NCBI RefSeq assembly: GCF_000746275.1
Contig: NZ_KN050830.1
Location: forward strand, 50,364 to 114,363
Reading direction: 5' to 3'
Length of the DNA: 64,000 nucleotides
Source: Thermopetrobacter sp. TC1
Lineage (GTDB): Bacteria; Pseudomonadota; Alphaproteobacteria; Rhizobiales; Aestuariivirgaceae
Position numbers and translations under genes: made by a program. The first letter of the stretch is position 1; every line of letters starts with the position of its first letter. Shown here piece after piece: positions 1-10,220 of this stretch. Under the pieces are notes generated by a model that worked only from the letters and a program-made list of their open reading frames with translations, did no database searches and was not told where the DNA came from.

Positions 1-3000
1 CCGCACCAGCGACCGGGCGCGATTTGCATCAGCCGCCATCCCTTCTTGCGCAGGGCCGGAACCTCATTGGCCGGCACCGGCTTGTAGCCGCGCGGGCAGG
101 CGGGCAGAACCGGCTTGATGCCGCACCACAGGGTCTTGCTCAGGCGCCGGACCTGCCATCCCTGCTTTTTGCGCAGCGGCACGATGCCCGGATCAAGCGG
201 CTGCCAGCCGGGCGGGCAGACGACGGCCTTGCGCGGCCTGGCGCACCAGATCACCACCCGGCCCCGCTGCACCTTGCGGACGCGATAGCCCCGTTTCTGC
301 CACAGGCGAATGTCCTTGTAGGGGATGCGGAATTCGTCCTTGCGGCACTTGGGGCCTGCTGGCGGCACGATCCCGCCGATCGGCGGCTGCGGCGTGACCA
401 CAGGCCGGGCGCAGATGATCGCCGCGGCGCCTTCGCCCAGTGTCTGCGTCTGCCAGCCCCTGGGCGGTTGCGTGCCGGCGGGATAGGTCGTCCAGCCGGG
501 CGGGCACACGGGGCGCTTCGGCTGCGGCTTGCCCTCGGCGCAGTCACAGCCCTTGCCGGCGGCGAGGCGCACGCGGGCGCAGAGATCGGCCGGCGGCTCC
601 TCATCGCCAGTCCTGATGGCATTGCCCTGCGGCATGACGCGGCCGAGCAGTTCAAAACCGGTCGAACCACTGCCGCCCTGACCACCTTGCGCATCACCAA
701 CGCCACCAATGGCGCAGTTGCGCAGGGCCCCGCGCTTCTCCATCGCCGCCGCATCATAGCGCACGGTGAGCAGAAGCGTGGCGCTCGCACCGGCCGCCAG
801 CGTAACCGGCGCGCTCTCGCAATGGATCGTGGCAGAACCGGTCTTGGCGCAGCTCTGCCAGGCCACCGAGCCGCTGTAGGCCACCACCTGCGCGGAAGGA
901 TGCACCAGATCGTTGACGCTCAACGTGCCGGTATAGGCGCTCTGCCCGGTGTTGGTAAGCGTGATGCGATGCGTGCACAGATAGCTGTGTCCCTCCTTGC
1001 GGCAGCGGGCATCGCTCTTTTCTAGCCGCATGCTCGGCCGCTTGCTTGGCTGCATCGCCTCCGGCGAAATGGTCACGCACGCGGGGACATCCATCAGGCT
1101 CACGCGGACGCAATCGGTGTAGGCCTCCGCCGGCGCGCCTTCCGGGATGAAGATGGTGATCACTTCGCTCACCGAGCCACCGACGGGGATGGTCACCGGT
1201 GCGTTGGTGTTGCAGGAGATGGTCCCGCCCGCGCCTGAGGGCTGACTGCAGGACCATTGCGCCGGATCGGCGTTTCCGACGAACACCACGCCATCACCCA
1301 CGTAGTCGAACAGGGTCAGCGGGCCGGTGAACGGACCAAGCCCGGTGTTGGTGGCGATCAGCTCCACCTGACACTGCCAGCCACCCTCCGCCTGCTCACA
1401 GCCGATGGCCCGCTTGTCGCTGACCACCCAAGGCTGCTCATTGCTTGGTGTCTGCACGCAGCTGGTCACACCGCCTTCTTCCATGAGCAGGCAGTTGGTA
1501 TAGGCCTCTTCCGGCGCGCCGTCCGGAATGAAGACGTAAAGGATGAGCAGGGCGGATTCGCCCATTCCGAGCGTGGCGGGCGCGTCGCTGTCGCAGGTGA
1601 TGTCGCTGCCCGGGCCGCCCGGCTGGTTGCACGTCCAGGAAATCAGGGTTGCCCCTGCTCCAAGGAAGGTCACTTCCGGACCCGGATGATCAACGACATG
1701 CAGGGGGCCCGTGTATGGCGCCAGCCCCGCATTGATGACGCGGATGAAGTAGGCGCACTGAATGCCGCCATCCACGCGCTGGCACGCACGGGTAAACTTC
1801 TCATGCTCCAGCCGTGGCGCGCGGTCATCGACACAGGCGCGTTCGCCACCGGCCTCGATGAGCGCGCAGTCGCGATAGGCGTCCTCTTCCGCGTCTTCGG
1901 GGATGCGCACGGTGATTTCGACATCGGCCCGTTCGCCGGGATCGAGCGTGATCGCATCATCCGTCGAACATACGATGTCACCGCCGGCGCCGCCCGGCTG
2001 CGCGCAGCTCCAGGAGAGGGCGCCATCCGGCCCGGTGCCGTCATTGTCGCCGATGAGGACAACACCGGTGCCGACATCATCCGTGATGCTCGGCCGTCCG
2101 GTATAGGCCGCACCGCCGGCGTTGGTGACGCCGAGCAGATAGCGGCAGATGATGCCGCCCTCGATGAGATCGCGTTCGCAGCGGCTGCGCAGCTTTTCCG
2201 GCACCAGCCGCGGCTCGGGCACCGGCACGCTGGCGCAATCGCGCACAAGGCCGTCCTCGCCGATGATCACGCAGTTGTCGAAGGCAGCAAGCGGCGCATC
2301 GGCGGGAATGCGCGTGCGCAGCCGCAGCCAGGCCGAGGCCAGCAGATCGAGCCGCAGGCTTGCCTCCGCCTCACAGCGAATGCGGCTGCCCGGTCCGCCG
2401 GGTTGTGTGCAGGTGAAGCCGACGGAGCCTTCCAGCAGCGCCTCGAAGGAGACACCCGCCGCCGGCTCGTCCCAGATCACCAGCGGACCGGCAAAGACAC
2501 CGGCACCCCAGTTGACAACGCGGATTTCATAATCGCACAGCCAGTCGCCGCTTTCCGCATCACGCTGACAGACAAGGCCGCGCTTGTAGGGCACGGGGAA
2601 GGGCGTCTGCCACGGCGGCGTCCAGCCCGGCGGCGGCGTGAAGTGGCCGGGCACGGGCGTGGCCGCGCAGTCGCGATAGATGTCCACATCGCCGACATGC
2701 CCGACATTGCGCATGTCGCCGAACTGGCCGTCATAATCCACGAAAACCGTTGCAAAGGGCGGCTCGTTCCGCGGCCGCGTCATGTGCAGCGGATTGCCCT
2801 GCAGGCCATGCACGGCATAGGGCCCCGCGGGCAGCACCACGGGATCGTTGCGCAAGTTGTCGCCTGTGCTCCACAGAAGCCCGCTGCAGGACAGGGCGAT
2901 GCCGCCGGCGGCATTCTGATAGGGCCGCGGAAAACCGATGGCGTATTCCTCCGGCGCATTCGCGGCCGGATCCTGGATCCAGGCGCCCGTCTGCGGATCG

Positions 3001-4049
3001 CGCCGGTATCGCATGACACGATTGGCGCCGCTGACGTGAAACGCCGTCATCTCCACGGAATTGACCGCCGTGCCCCGCTGGGCCAGATACAGGCGCCCGC
3101 GGGTATCGAAGGTGATGTCGGAAACCTCCATGCCGCCCGGCACTTCCGCTATTTCAATGCGCGCATCCGCGCCCAGTGCGCCGGTGGCCGGATCGATGGA
3201 GACAGACCACACCTGCGGCCCTTCCGCCACGGCGTAGTAAAGCCGCCCGTCATGCACCGCCAGCCCCCAGATGCGCCGACGCACGTCGGTCAGGCCCCAG
3301 GTGTTGGGATTCTCGATGTCGAAATCGGGCGAGGTGATATCGGCCTGAACGCCGTCATCGGCCACCGCGTCAAGCCCGGCGGCCGGCCGCCCCGTCTGGC
3401 CGTGATCCCAGGTGTCCAGCACATTGCCGTTCATGTCCAGCCGGTAGATGAGACCGGCGTCGCGATCGGAAACGAACAGCTGATAGTGAAGCGGATCAAA
3501 GGCGATCTGGCCCAACGCGGCCGCACCGACCGGCAGGTTGGCAAACAGGCGCACCTGACCGGTGGCGCCCTCGATTTTCCAGATGCTGCCAGGGCCGCCG
3601 CCGGGGCCCCACTGGCCTTCCATCCATGTCGCGCCCGGGCGCCCCTTGCGGATGATTTCGGGGGTGCCGTCTCCGTCGGCATCCGGCGCCATGATATGCA
3701 GGCCATAGGCCGCCGTGGCGGCGACATAGGCGTTGGCCGGGAACATCCGGTCAAGCGCAACGCCGAAGACCTGTCCGGTGAGCGCCGCCGGAACCTCAAG
3801 CTTCACCTCGGGCCGCAAAAGCCGGGCATTGAGCGGCCCGGCATTTTTCAGCGCGAAGATGCGCACGCTCTTGCCGTCGGTGTCGATGAAGGGCTTGCCG
3901 GCCCGCTCCACTGTGCCGGAAAAGCCCGTGACCACAGCATCATCACGGGCAAGGAGGCCGCCGGGAAGACCGCTTTCCTGGGCGCGTAAGGAAGGCGAGG
4001 CGAAAGAGATGCCTATGAGGGTTAGAATAAAAAGAACGATACTTTTCAA
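1..4049 (-). CDS. Large secreted protein with DUF11-like Cys repeats (C-terminus beyond window)
   Basis: This minus-strand frame is open from a TTG at 4049 to the left edge (about 1349 codons, no stop), which no other frame here matches. The N-terminus is a classical signal peptide (KSIVLFILTLIGISFA, then SLRAQ). Residues about 30-480 look like a beta-propeller or NHL-type region with repeated phrases such as GRLYYAVAEGPQVW and LFVSDRDAGLIYRLD. From about residue 490 there are five repeats of about 130 residues, beginning near 490, 622, 753, 885 and 1013. Each has paired cysteines, a YTGPL-type strand, SW-C-QPGG and a final EAYTDC, as in DUF11/conserved-repeat Ig-like domains. From about 1160 a Cys/Trp-rich tail repeats CPxGW…GW…C. 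An alternative TTG at 4088 would add 13 residues; no good ribosome site marks either. Function unknown; probably a surface or exported adhesive or structural protein. Confidence 0.75.
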   Translation of the reverse strand, partial: MKSIVLFILTLIGISFASPSLRAQESGLPGGLLARDDAVVTGFSGTVERAGKPFIDTDGKSVRIFALKNAGPLNARLLRPEVKLEVPAALTGQVFGVALDRMFPANAYVAATAAYGLHIMAPDADGDGTPEIIRKGRPGATWMEGQWGPGGGPGSIWKIEGATGQVRLFANLPVGAAALGQIAFDPLHYQLFVSDRDAGLIYRLDMNGNVLDTWDHGQTGRPAAGLDAVADDGVQADITSPDFDIENPNTWGLTDVRRRIWGLAVHDGRLYYAVAEGPQVWSVSIDPATGALGADARIEIAEVPGGMEVSDITFDTRGRLYLAQRGTAVNSVEMTAFHVSGANRVMRYRRDPQTGAWIQDPAANAPEEYAIGFPRPYQNAAGGIALSCSGLLWSTGDNLRNDPVVLPAGPYAVHGLQGNPLHMTRPRNEPPFATVFVDYDGQFGDMRNVGHVGDVDIYRDCAATPVPGHFTPPPGWTPPWQTPFPVPYKRGLVCQRDAESGDWLCDYEIRVVNWGAGVFAGPLVIWDEPAAGVSFEALLEGSVGFTCTQPGGPGSRIRCEAEASLRLDLLASAWLRLRTRIPADAPLAAFDNCVIIGEDGLVRDCASVPVPEPRLVPEKLRSRCERDLIEGGIICRYLLGVTNAGGAAYTGRPSITDDVGTGVVLIGDNDGTGPDGALSWSCAQPGGAGGDIVCSTDDAITLDPGERADVEITVRIPEDAEEDAYRDCALIEAGGERACVDDRAPRLEHEKFTRACQRVDGGIQCAYFIRVINAGLAPYTGPLHVVDHPGPEVTFLGAGATLISWTCNQPGGPGSDITCDSDAPATLGMGESALLILYVFIPDGAPEEAYTNCLLMEEGGVTSCVQTPSNEQPWVVSDKRAIGCEQAEGGWQCQVELIATNTGLGPFTGPLTLFDYVGDGVVFVGNADPAQWSCSQPSGAGGTISCNTNAPVTIPVGGSVSEVITIFIPEGAPAEAYTDCVRVSLMDVPACVTISPEAMQPSKRPSMRLEKSDARCRKEGHSYLCTHRITLTNTGQSAYTGTLSVNDLVHPSAQVVAYSGSVAWQSCAKTGSATIHCESAPVTLAAGASATLLLTVRYDAAAMEKRGALRNCAIGGVGDAQGGQGGSGSTGFELLGRVMPQGNAIRTGDEEPPADLCARVRLAAGKGCDCAEGKPQPKRPVCPPGWTTYPAGTQPPRGWQTQTLGEGAAAIICARPVVTPQPPIGGIVPPAGPKCRKDEFRIPYKDIRLWQKRGYRVRKVQRGRVVIWCARPRKAVVCPPGWQPLDPGIVPLRKKQGWQVRRLSKTLWCGIKPVLPACPRGYKPVPANEVPALRKKGWRLMQIAPGRWC

Positions 4050-4425
4050 GAAATAATCATATTTGAATATGTTTATGTGTGATGGCAATAAGGATTTTTT
4101 TCTGATTATTGCCGGGAGCGATGGATCTGTTCCCGATGTGGAGTCTGCATGCAAGCCATTGAATTTATGGGATACATGCCGGACAGCGCCCATGAACATG
4201 ATGCGGCCTCCCTCACATGTGGCATTATTCCTGTTTTTCTTCGAATGCCACTGTGAAGGATTCAAGCTGAATGCAAGATGAACGGGAGTTAATGAAGTTC
4301 TCTTTACCGGCGCGCGCCATTCAAAAAAGAAAGAGCCGGAAAGCGTCCTGCCTTCCGGCTTTTCGGGCTGTGATTGGGGAAACGGGTTCTTTGATGCACA
4401 AAAGAGCCAGACATCCGCTTGATTT
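4050..4425. other. Intergenic, AT-richer, with one terminator
   Basis: No credible gene is visible between the two secreted-protein genes. The sequence is noticeably richer in A/T than its surroundings around 4030-4130. The only clear structure is the hairpin near 4334-4360 listed separately. Promoter elements for the large gene probably lie around 4060-4200 but no convincing pair of hexamers stands out. Confidence 0.5.
4323..4360 (-). terminator. Rho-independent terminator after the small secreted protein
   Basis: On the minus strand an AGCCGGAA/TTCCGGCT stem (4334-4341 with 4353-4360, 11-nt loop) is followed by CTTTCTTTTTTG. It lies 65 bases beyond the stop of the 4426-4833 gene and would isolate it from the large gene downstream. 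Confidence 0.65.
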
Positions 4426-4833
4426 TCACGGCCTGGCCGAGAGCGGTCCGCCGATGAAACCACCGGTTCTTCTGGTAGCTTGCCCACCTTCACGCGAGCC
4501 GCCGCCCCCGCCACCGGCTGGCAGGGCACTGGTAACCACGCAGATGATATTGGCCGATGTCAACGAGCGTCTGCACACGACGCGATAGGGCCGCGCCATT
4601 TTGATCTTCAGCTCATCACAGCCGTAAAACTCCTGCTTGCGCCAATAGCGCCCCTTCCAGTACCGGAAGCACAGCCAGCGCAGTTTCTTGGGTGAGGCTG
4701 TGAAATTGTAGCTCTTGATGCCGGGCAGGGGCGCCTTGGGGGCCGCCAGGCCCGTGCTGCTGGTAATGCTCAACACCATGCCGGCCGCGATCATGCCAGC
4801 GCTCAGCAGGGTGACCATACGGGGGACTTTCAT
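4426..4833 (-). CDS. Small secreted hypothetical protein
   Basis: 135 residues. The ATG at 4833 is chosen because AGGAGG stands 9 bases upstream and the protein then begins with a signal peptide (MKVPRMVTLLSAGMIAAGMV … GLAAP). The same frame is open 48 codons further upstream, but that extension carries no signal peptide. The mature part has a short aromatic/basic segment with several Trp and four Cys (LRWLCFRYWKGRYWRKQEFY, then CDEL and VVCRRS), then a Gly-rich stretch with six consecutive glycines and a basic end. The Trp/Cys character recalls the tail of the neighbouring large secreted protein, so they may work together, but this is inference. I recognise no family. Confidence 0.65.
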   Translation of the reverse strand: MKVPRMVTLLSAGMIAAGMVLSITSSTGLAAPKAPLPGIKSYNFTASPKKLRWLCFRYWKGRYWRKQEFYGCDELKIKMARPYRVVCRRSLTSANIICVVTSALPAGGGGGGSREGGQATRRTGGFIGGPLSARP

Positions 4834-5228
4834 GGCTCCATCCTCCTGATGTTTCCGGGCGGATTGCACGCCCGAAATCCGGCTTGCACGATGACCGGAA
4901 AATGGGAGAGCCTGAATGCTCATGGCGTGATCGAAGCCGCATTCTGCCGGAATTTTTTCATCACAAGGCTTCAACACTTGGGACGTTCACGAGCCGTTGG
5001 CTCTCTAGGCTGCCTTTCCGGCCTGTTGCGCCCCCAATGTTGCACAATCCAGCTGAACAGGATTTGAGGATTTTATTCATATGCCGTTCATGTTTTCCGC
5101 ATGCGGATCAGGCACGATCCATCAGTGCCCTTTTCAGAATGATGGGCACTCTTCCGGCGTGTTTCTGTTGAAGGGGTGCCAATTCCCTTCCGGGTCTTGC
5201 CCGGAAAGGAGCCGGTGCATGTGAGGGG
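4834..5228. other. Intergenic between pgi and the small secreted gene
   Basis: No gene seen. A TTCCGGG/CCCGGAA hairpin (5188-5206, 5-nt loop) lies 23 bases past the pgi stop; it lacks a following T tract on the minus strand, so it is at best a weak terminator or a 3' stabilising stem. The remaining sequence shows nothing I can name. Confidence 0.45.
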
Positions 5229-6641
5229 TCAGGTGTGCTGTGTGCCGGTGTCTTTCATCTCGGAAAGATATGTGCGGGTCAAGATCTTGGATTCTTCGAC
5301 GGCGGGCTGATCGAAAGGATTGATACCCAGCATGTAGGCATAGAGAATGGTTTCGATCATGAAGTGCATGAACAGACCGCCAAGCGCGTATTCGTTGACA
5401 CTGTCGATGCGGAAAACGCGCACGGGCCGTCCCCGGTTGAGCAGGGCATCCGTCGTCGCCCGCTGCTGGGCATGGGTGAGATCGGCGATGCAGAAGCCGG
5501 CCAGGTCGGTGTATTCGGCATACGACTCGGGTATGCGGTAGCTGTCGCGCTTGCCGATGACCTGGATGATGTTGAAGAAGCGATCATTGGGGCCATCCAG
5601 GTAGAGTTGCAGCTGCGAATGCTGATCGACAGGGCCGACTGCCGTCACAGGCTGCGTGCCCCGACCTTCCTTGCCGAGACTTTCCGCCCACAGCTGCTGC
5701 AGCCAAACGGCAAACAGCCGCAGCCGTGATGTATAGGGCATGGTCACCACGATGTTCATGCCCAGATACCGCTTAAGGGCGTAATGCACCATGGCGCCGG
5801 CAACCGGTGGCAGAGCGGCCGCGGCCTTGGCCTTGAGGATCGGATCAATCACGGCGCAGGCGCCGTCGCGGATGCGGCTGGCATCCAGGCCGATGAGCAA
5901 GGCCGGAAGCATGCCCACATTGGTGAGCACGGAGAAGCGCCCGCCGACATCGGGTTCATGATCGAGAACGCGGATGCCATGATCGGCGGCAAGGCGTCTG
6001 AGGATGTTCCGGCCGGACAGGGCAGGATCTTCCGGATCGGAGATCATGAGGATCCGGTGGGGGATTTCATCGGCCAGTCCCCGCTGTTTCAGGATCTCGA
6101 TGGCAAGAATGGCCTGCGCCACCGTCTCCGGCGTGCGGCCGGACTTGGAAACGATGAGAAAGGCGGTGTTGTCGAGATCACAGCGCTTGAGCGCCCGTTC
6201 CAGCCAGGGGCTTTCCAGATTGTCGAGAAAGTGCATGCGCGGGCGTCCTGCCCCGGAAAGGGGAATACCGCTGAAAAGCAGCTTGCCCACCTGTGCGAGC
6301 GCCTGTGCCCCGAGCGAGGATCCCCCGGTGCCGAAATGCACGATATCCGTGCGGCCTTCCATCAGTTTGTTCGCTTCCTCCTGAAGGCTTGTCAGATCTT
6401 CTCGCTCGTAGGGTACTTCGCACAGGCGCAACTTCCCCCGGGAGAAATGGGTGCGAAACATGTCCAGGGCCTGCAGGGCCTTCTCTTCCGCTTCCGCGCG
6501 CAACGGAGCCGGAATGAGGGAAAGCACGCCATCCAGATCCTGTTCGTAAGGATCGGCGAGCGTCGCACAGGCAAGATGCGGCTCAGGCAGGGCGACCTTG
6601 GCCGCATCATCCGTCAAGGGTCTCTTTGCTGCTTGAGCCAT
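5229..6641 (-). CDS. pgi: Glucose-6-phosphate isomerase
   Basis: 470 residues from the ATG at 6641, which has GGGGGA six bases upstream; an ATG at 6698 would only add an unconserved leader. The protein interconverts glucose 6-phosphate and fructose 6-phosphate in the cytosol. The phosphosugar isomerase motifs are present: VHFGTGGSSLGAQ around residue 101-113, SKSGRTPET around 166-174, GGRFSVLTNVGMLPAL, and near the C-terminal half GPVDQHSQLQLYLDGP, which carries the catalytic His region. It is shorter than the roughly 550-residue enterobacterial enzyme and resembles the compact type that in some bacteria is fused to transaldolase; no fusion is seen here. Transcribed alone on the minus strand, divergent from aatA. 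Confidence 0.93.
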   Translation of the reverse strand: MAQAAKRPLTDDAAKVALPEPHLACATLADPYEQDLDGVLSLIPAPLRAEAEEKALQALDMFRTHFSRGKLRLCEVPYEREDLTSLQEEANKLMEGRTDIVHFGTGGSSLGAQALAQVGKLLFSGIPLSGAGRPRMHFLDNLESPWLERALKRCDLDNTAFLIVSKSGRTPETVAQAILAIEILKQRGLADEIPHRILMISDPEDPALSGRNILRRLAADHGIRVLDHEPDVGGRFSVLTNVGMLPALLIGLDASRIRDGACAVIDPILKAKAAAALPPVAGAMVHYALKRYLGMNIVVTMPYTSRLRLFAVWLQQLWAESLGKEGRGTQPVTAVGPVDQHSQLQLYLDGPNDRFFNIIQVIGKRDSYRIPESYAEYTDLAGFCIADLTHAQQRATTDALLNRGRPVRVFRIDSVNEYALGGLFMHFMIETILYAYMLGINPFDQPAVEESKILTRTYLSEMKDTGTQHT

Positions 6642-8203
<1,562 letters not shown>

Positions 8204-8555
8204 AAAATACGATCATCATGACAGGAAACGCCCATGATCGGTTGTGTCGGATTCAGTCCGACCAGCCGCTCATGGGCGAGTAGTGACAGCGGCAGGCAAT
8301 TCTCCTCTTTTGACATCATTGCGCACAGTTTCAGCAGCTCTTTGGCGCAGATGCCGCAGGCATCGCCATCATCATTGAATCCCATCCATCCCGGCCTTGC
8401 GCGCAAGGGCAGGTCCGAGAATATTTGGTTGTATCAACCGGATAGAGACAACTGTTCATTTGGCTATCCCCGCCCTGACCGTTCTCCCCTATAGTGTTCA
8501 TGAAATGTTCTACACCAAGGAACACGGTGAACAACGAGCAGGAGGATGATCGGTC
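8204..8555. other. Intergenic before the DnaA-C-like gene
   Basis: No gene is supported. A small TCGGA/TCCGA hairpin near 8249-8263 follows aatA but has no T tract. The right end carries a TATAGT hexamer (8490-8495) directly followed by the LexA-type box listed next. A short frame starting at 8494 overlaps the real gene in another phase and is not credited. Confidence 0.45.
8496..8510 (+). promoter_or_regulatory. LexA-type box GTTC-N7-GTTC
   Basis: GTTCATGAAATGTTC is an exact match to the direct-repeat operator GTTC-N7-GTTC known for alphaproteobacterial LexA. It starts one base after a TATAGT -10-like hexamer and lies 46 bases before the ATG of the DnaA-C-like gene, so bound LexA would block initiation. 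No good -35 hexamer is visible at the right distance, which lowers confidence. Confidence 0.55.
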
Positions 8556-9074
8556 ATGGCGCTTCAGGTTCAGCAAACGGATGTTGCGGGGGTGCATGAG
8601 GCGGCATGCTCTCATGCCGCGGGGGGATGTGAACATGCGCATCCTGAGGGACAACAGGCTTCTGGCCTGGACAAGGACGGGCGCACAGATGCTTTTCAGC
8701 CCGTTTGTGCCACGCAGGCAGCGCAGGATCGCGCCCTGCTTTCCGCCCTGAAGCGGCGGCGGGATCGTGTCTTTGCCGTCGTGGCTTCTGCCTTCGGACT
8801 TTCGCGGCGGGCGCTTAAGCAGGCCGGACGGGATGATGCCCGCGCCGTCTTCGCCCGGCAGGTGGGGCTGTATCTGCTGCATGTGGTCTTTTCCCTGCCC
8901 ATGCAGACGGTGGGGCAGATCTGCGGCAAGGATCGCACCACCGTGGCCCATGCCTGTCGCCGGGTGGAGGATTTTCGCGAGAATGCCGCGTTCGACGCCT
9001 TCATGCATGATCTGGAGCTGGCAGTGAGCGCGCTGGAATCGGCGGTGGACATGCGCCATCGCCATGGCCTGTGA
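8556..9074 (+). CDS. DnaA C-terminal-like helix-turn-helix protein
   Basis: 172 residues. AGGAGG sits 10 bases before the ATG. The first ~60 residues are low-complexity and His/Cys-containing; residues about 70-150 resemble the DnaA domain IV fold that reads DnaA boxes: ARQVGLYLLHVVFSLPMQTV followed by GQICGKDRTTVAHACRRVED, the latter matching the DnaA signature helix where D-R/H-T-T-V-x-H-A makes DNA contacts. There is no AAA+ ATPase domain, so it cannot act as an initiator but might compete for or mark DnaA-box-like sites. Such short DnaA-C proteins occur in alphaproteobacteria, often as uncharacterised HTH proteins. A LexA-type box lies just upstream. The DUF6456 gene follows 140 bases later. 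Confidence 0.75.
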   Translation: MALQVQQTDVAGVHEAACSHAAGGCEHAHPEGQQASGLDKDGRTDAFQPVCATQAAQDRALLSALKRRRDRVFAVVASAFGLSRRALKQAGRDDARAVFARQVGLYLLHVVFSLPMQTVGQICGKDRTTVAHACRRVEDFRENAAFDAFMHDLELAVSALESAVDMRHRHGL

Positions 9075-9214
9075 GCGGTGCGCGGGCAGCATCCTTTTTC
9101 GTTTCTGAGATTCAAGAAAACCTTCGCCGGCCGAGGGCGGTTTCGGCCGAAAGGGCGGTTGTGCGCCTTTGGCGGCATCGTGTTCAAGGCAAGTGAGAAT
9201 TTCAGGCACAAGAC

Positions 9215-10120
9215 ATGATGAGCCCCAATGAGATCATGCGCGAGGCCCTGCAGGTGATCGGGCGGCTGAAGCGCAACCGTGGCCGTGTGTGCAAGAGCGT
9301 GGATGAGGCGGGCCGGGCATGCTGGCAGGTTTTCTCACCGCGCAATGGCTGGCGCCGCCCGGTGATGACGGTTTCGGCGGAAACAGGCAAGGCGCTTCTT
9401 CGTGCGGATCTTCTCGTTGCCGAGGATGAGGCGCCGGGATGTTTTCGCCTTGCCCGCGGCCTGAAGGATGCGACCACGATCCAGAATGCGCTGATTGCCG
9501 CCTTGTCGCCCGCCGAAGCACGCCGGGTGACACAGCCGCGCAGCGTGCGGGAAGAGGCGGGCACGGTGCGCACGGTGCTGCGCGTTGGTGCGGAATCGCC
9601 GCTGGAATGGCTGGCGCGGCGCAAGGATGCGAAGGGACGGCCCTTTCTTACAGCGGAAGAGGTTCGGGCGGGCGAGCGGCTGCGCGCCGATTATGAGGCC
9701 GCCTGTCTCTCTGCGCGCGTGACCATGAGCTGGGATGCCACGAGCACGGTGCAGGACAGGCGGCGCACATGCCGGTTCGGGCATGATCCGGCAGATGTGT
9801 CCGAGCGGGCACTGGCGGCGCGGCATCGGGTGGAGAAGGCATTGGCGGCCGCAGGCCCTGGGCTTTCCGACATTCTCATCGAGGTTGTCTGTCTGGCAAG
9901 CGGTCTGGAGGCGGCGGAGCGCCGTCTGGGCTGGCCGCGGCGATCGGGGCGGCTGGTCCTGAAATTCGCGCTCTCGCGGCTGGCGCGGCATTATGGGCTG
10001 ATCAAGCGCGAGGAAGACCAGGGCCCCGCCCGCATCCTGCATTGGGGCCTGCCTGATCACGTGCCCCGGCAGGCCCTGCCTGAGAACATGGAGGGGGCAC
10101 AGGATGATGCGGGCAGCTGA
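9215..10120 (+). CDS. DUF6456 domain protein
   Basis: 301 residues. The C-terminal half carries the DUF6456 pattern seen across alphaproteobacteria: ESPLEWLARRKDAKGRPFLT, then AGERLRADYEAACL and TMSWDA, and a late region LVCLASGLEAAERRLGWPRR-like helices ending in SARLARHYGL-type sequence. The N-terminal 60 residues are predicted helical and basic and could bind DNA. Function is unknown. The ATG at 9215 is followed at once by a second ATG; the ribosome site is weak. It lies between the DnaA-C-like gene and hemD on the same strand and may be cotranscribed with either. Confidence 0.7.
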   Translation: MMSPNEIMREALQVIGRLKRNRGRVCKSVDEAGRACWQVFSPRNGWRRPVMTVSAETGKALLRADLLVAEDEAPGCFRLARGLKDATTIQNALIAALSPAEARRVTQPRSVREEAGTVRTVLRVGAESPLEWLARRKDAKGRPFLTAEEVRAGERLRADYEAACLSARVTMSWDATSTVQDRRRTCRFGHDPADVSERALAARHRVEKALAAAGPGLSDILIEVVCLASGLEAAERRLGWPRRSGRLVLKFALSRLARHYGLIKREEDQGPARILHWGLPDHVPRQALPENMEGAQDDAGS

Positions 10121-10220
10121 TATCCGGTAGAAACCTTTGCCCGGCACAGGCGGCCTTGTTTGCGGGCGCTTTCTGCGGCATGTCTGCATTCGGATCCGCT
10201 GAAGAAAAGGGAGCCGCGCA

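Noticed and set aside
24-3989. Long plus-strand open frames (24-1025 and 1257-3989) opposite the large secreted-protein gene
   Set aside because: They are Arg/Gly/Ala-rich with no recognisable domain or ribosome site. The minus-strand frame has a signal peptide and five aligned repeats, so the plus frames are GC-driven shadows.
5188-5206. Terminator of pgi
   Set aside because: The hairpin is good but no T tract follows on the minus strand.
8494-8751. 85-codon frame starting in the LexA box region
   Set aside because: It overlaps the DnaA-C-like gene in another frame, has no RBS, and the DnaA-C-like frame has the recognisable domain.
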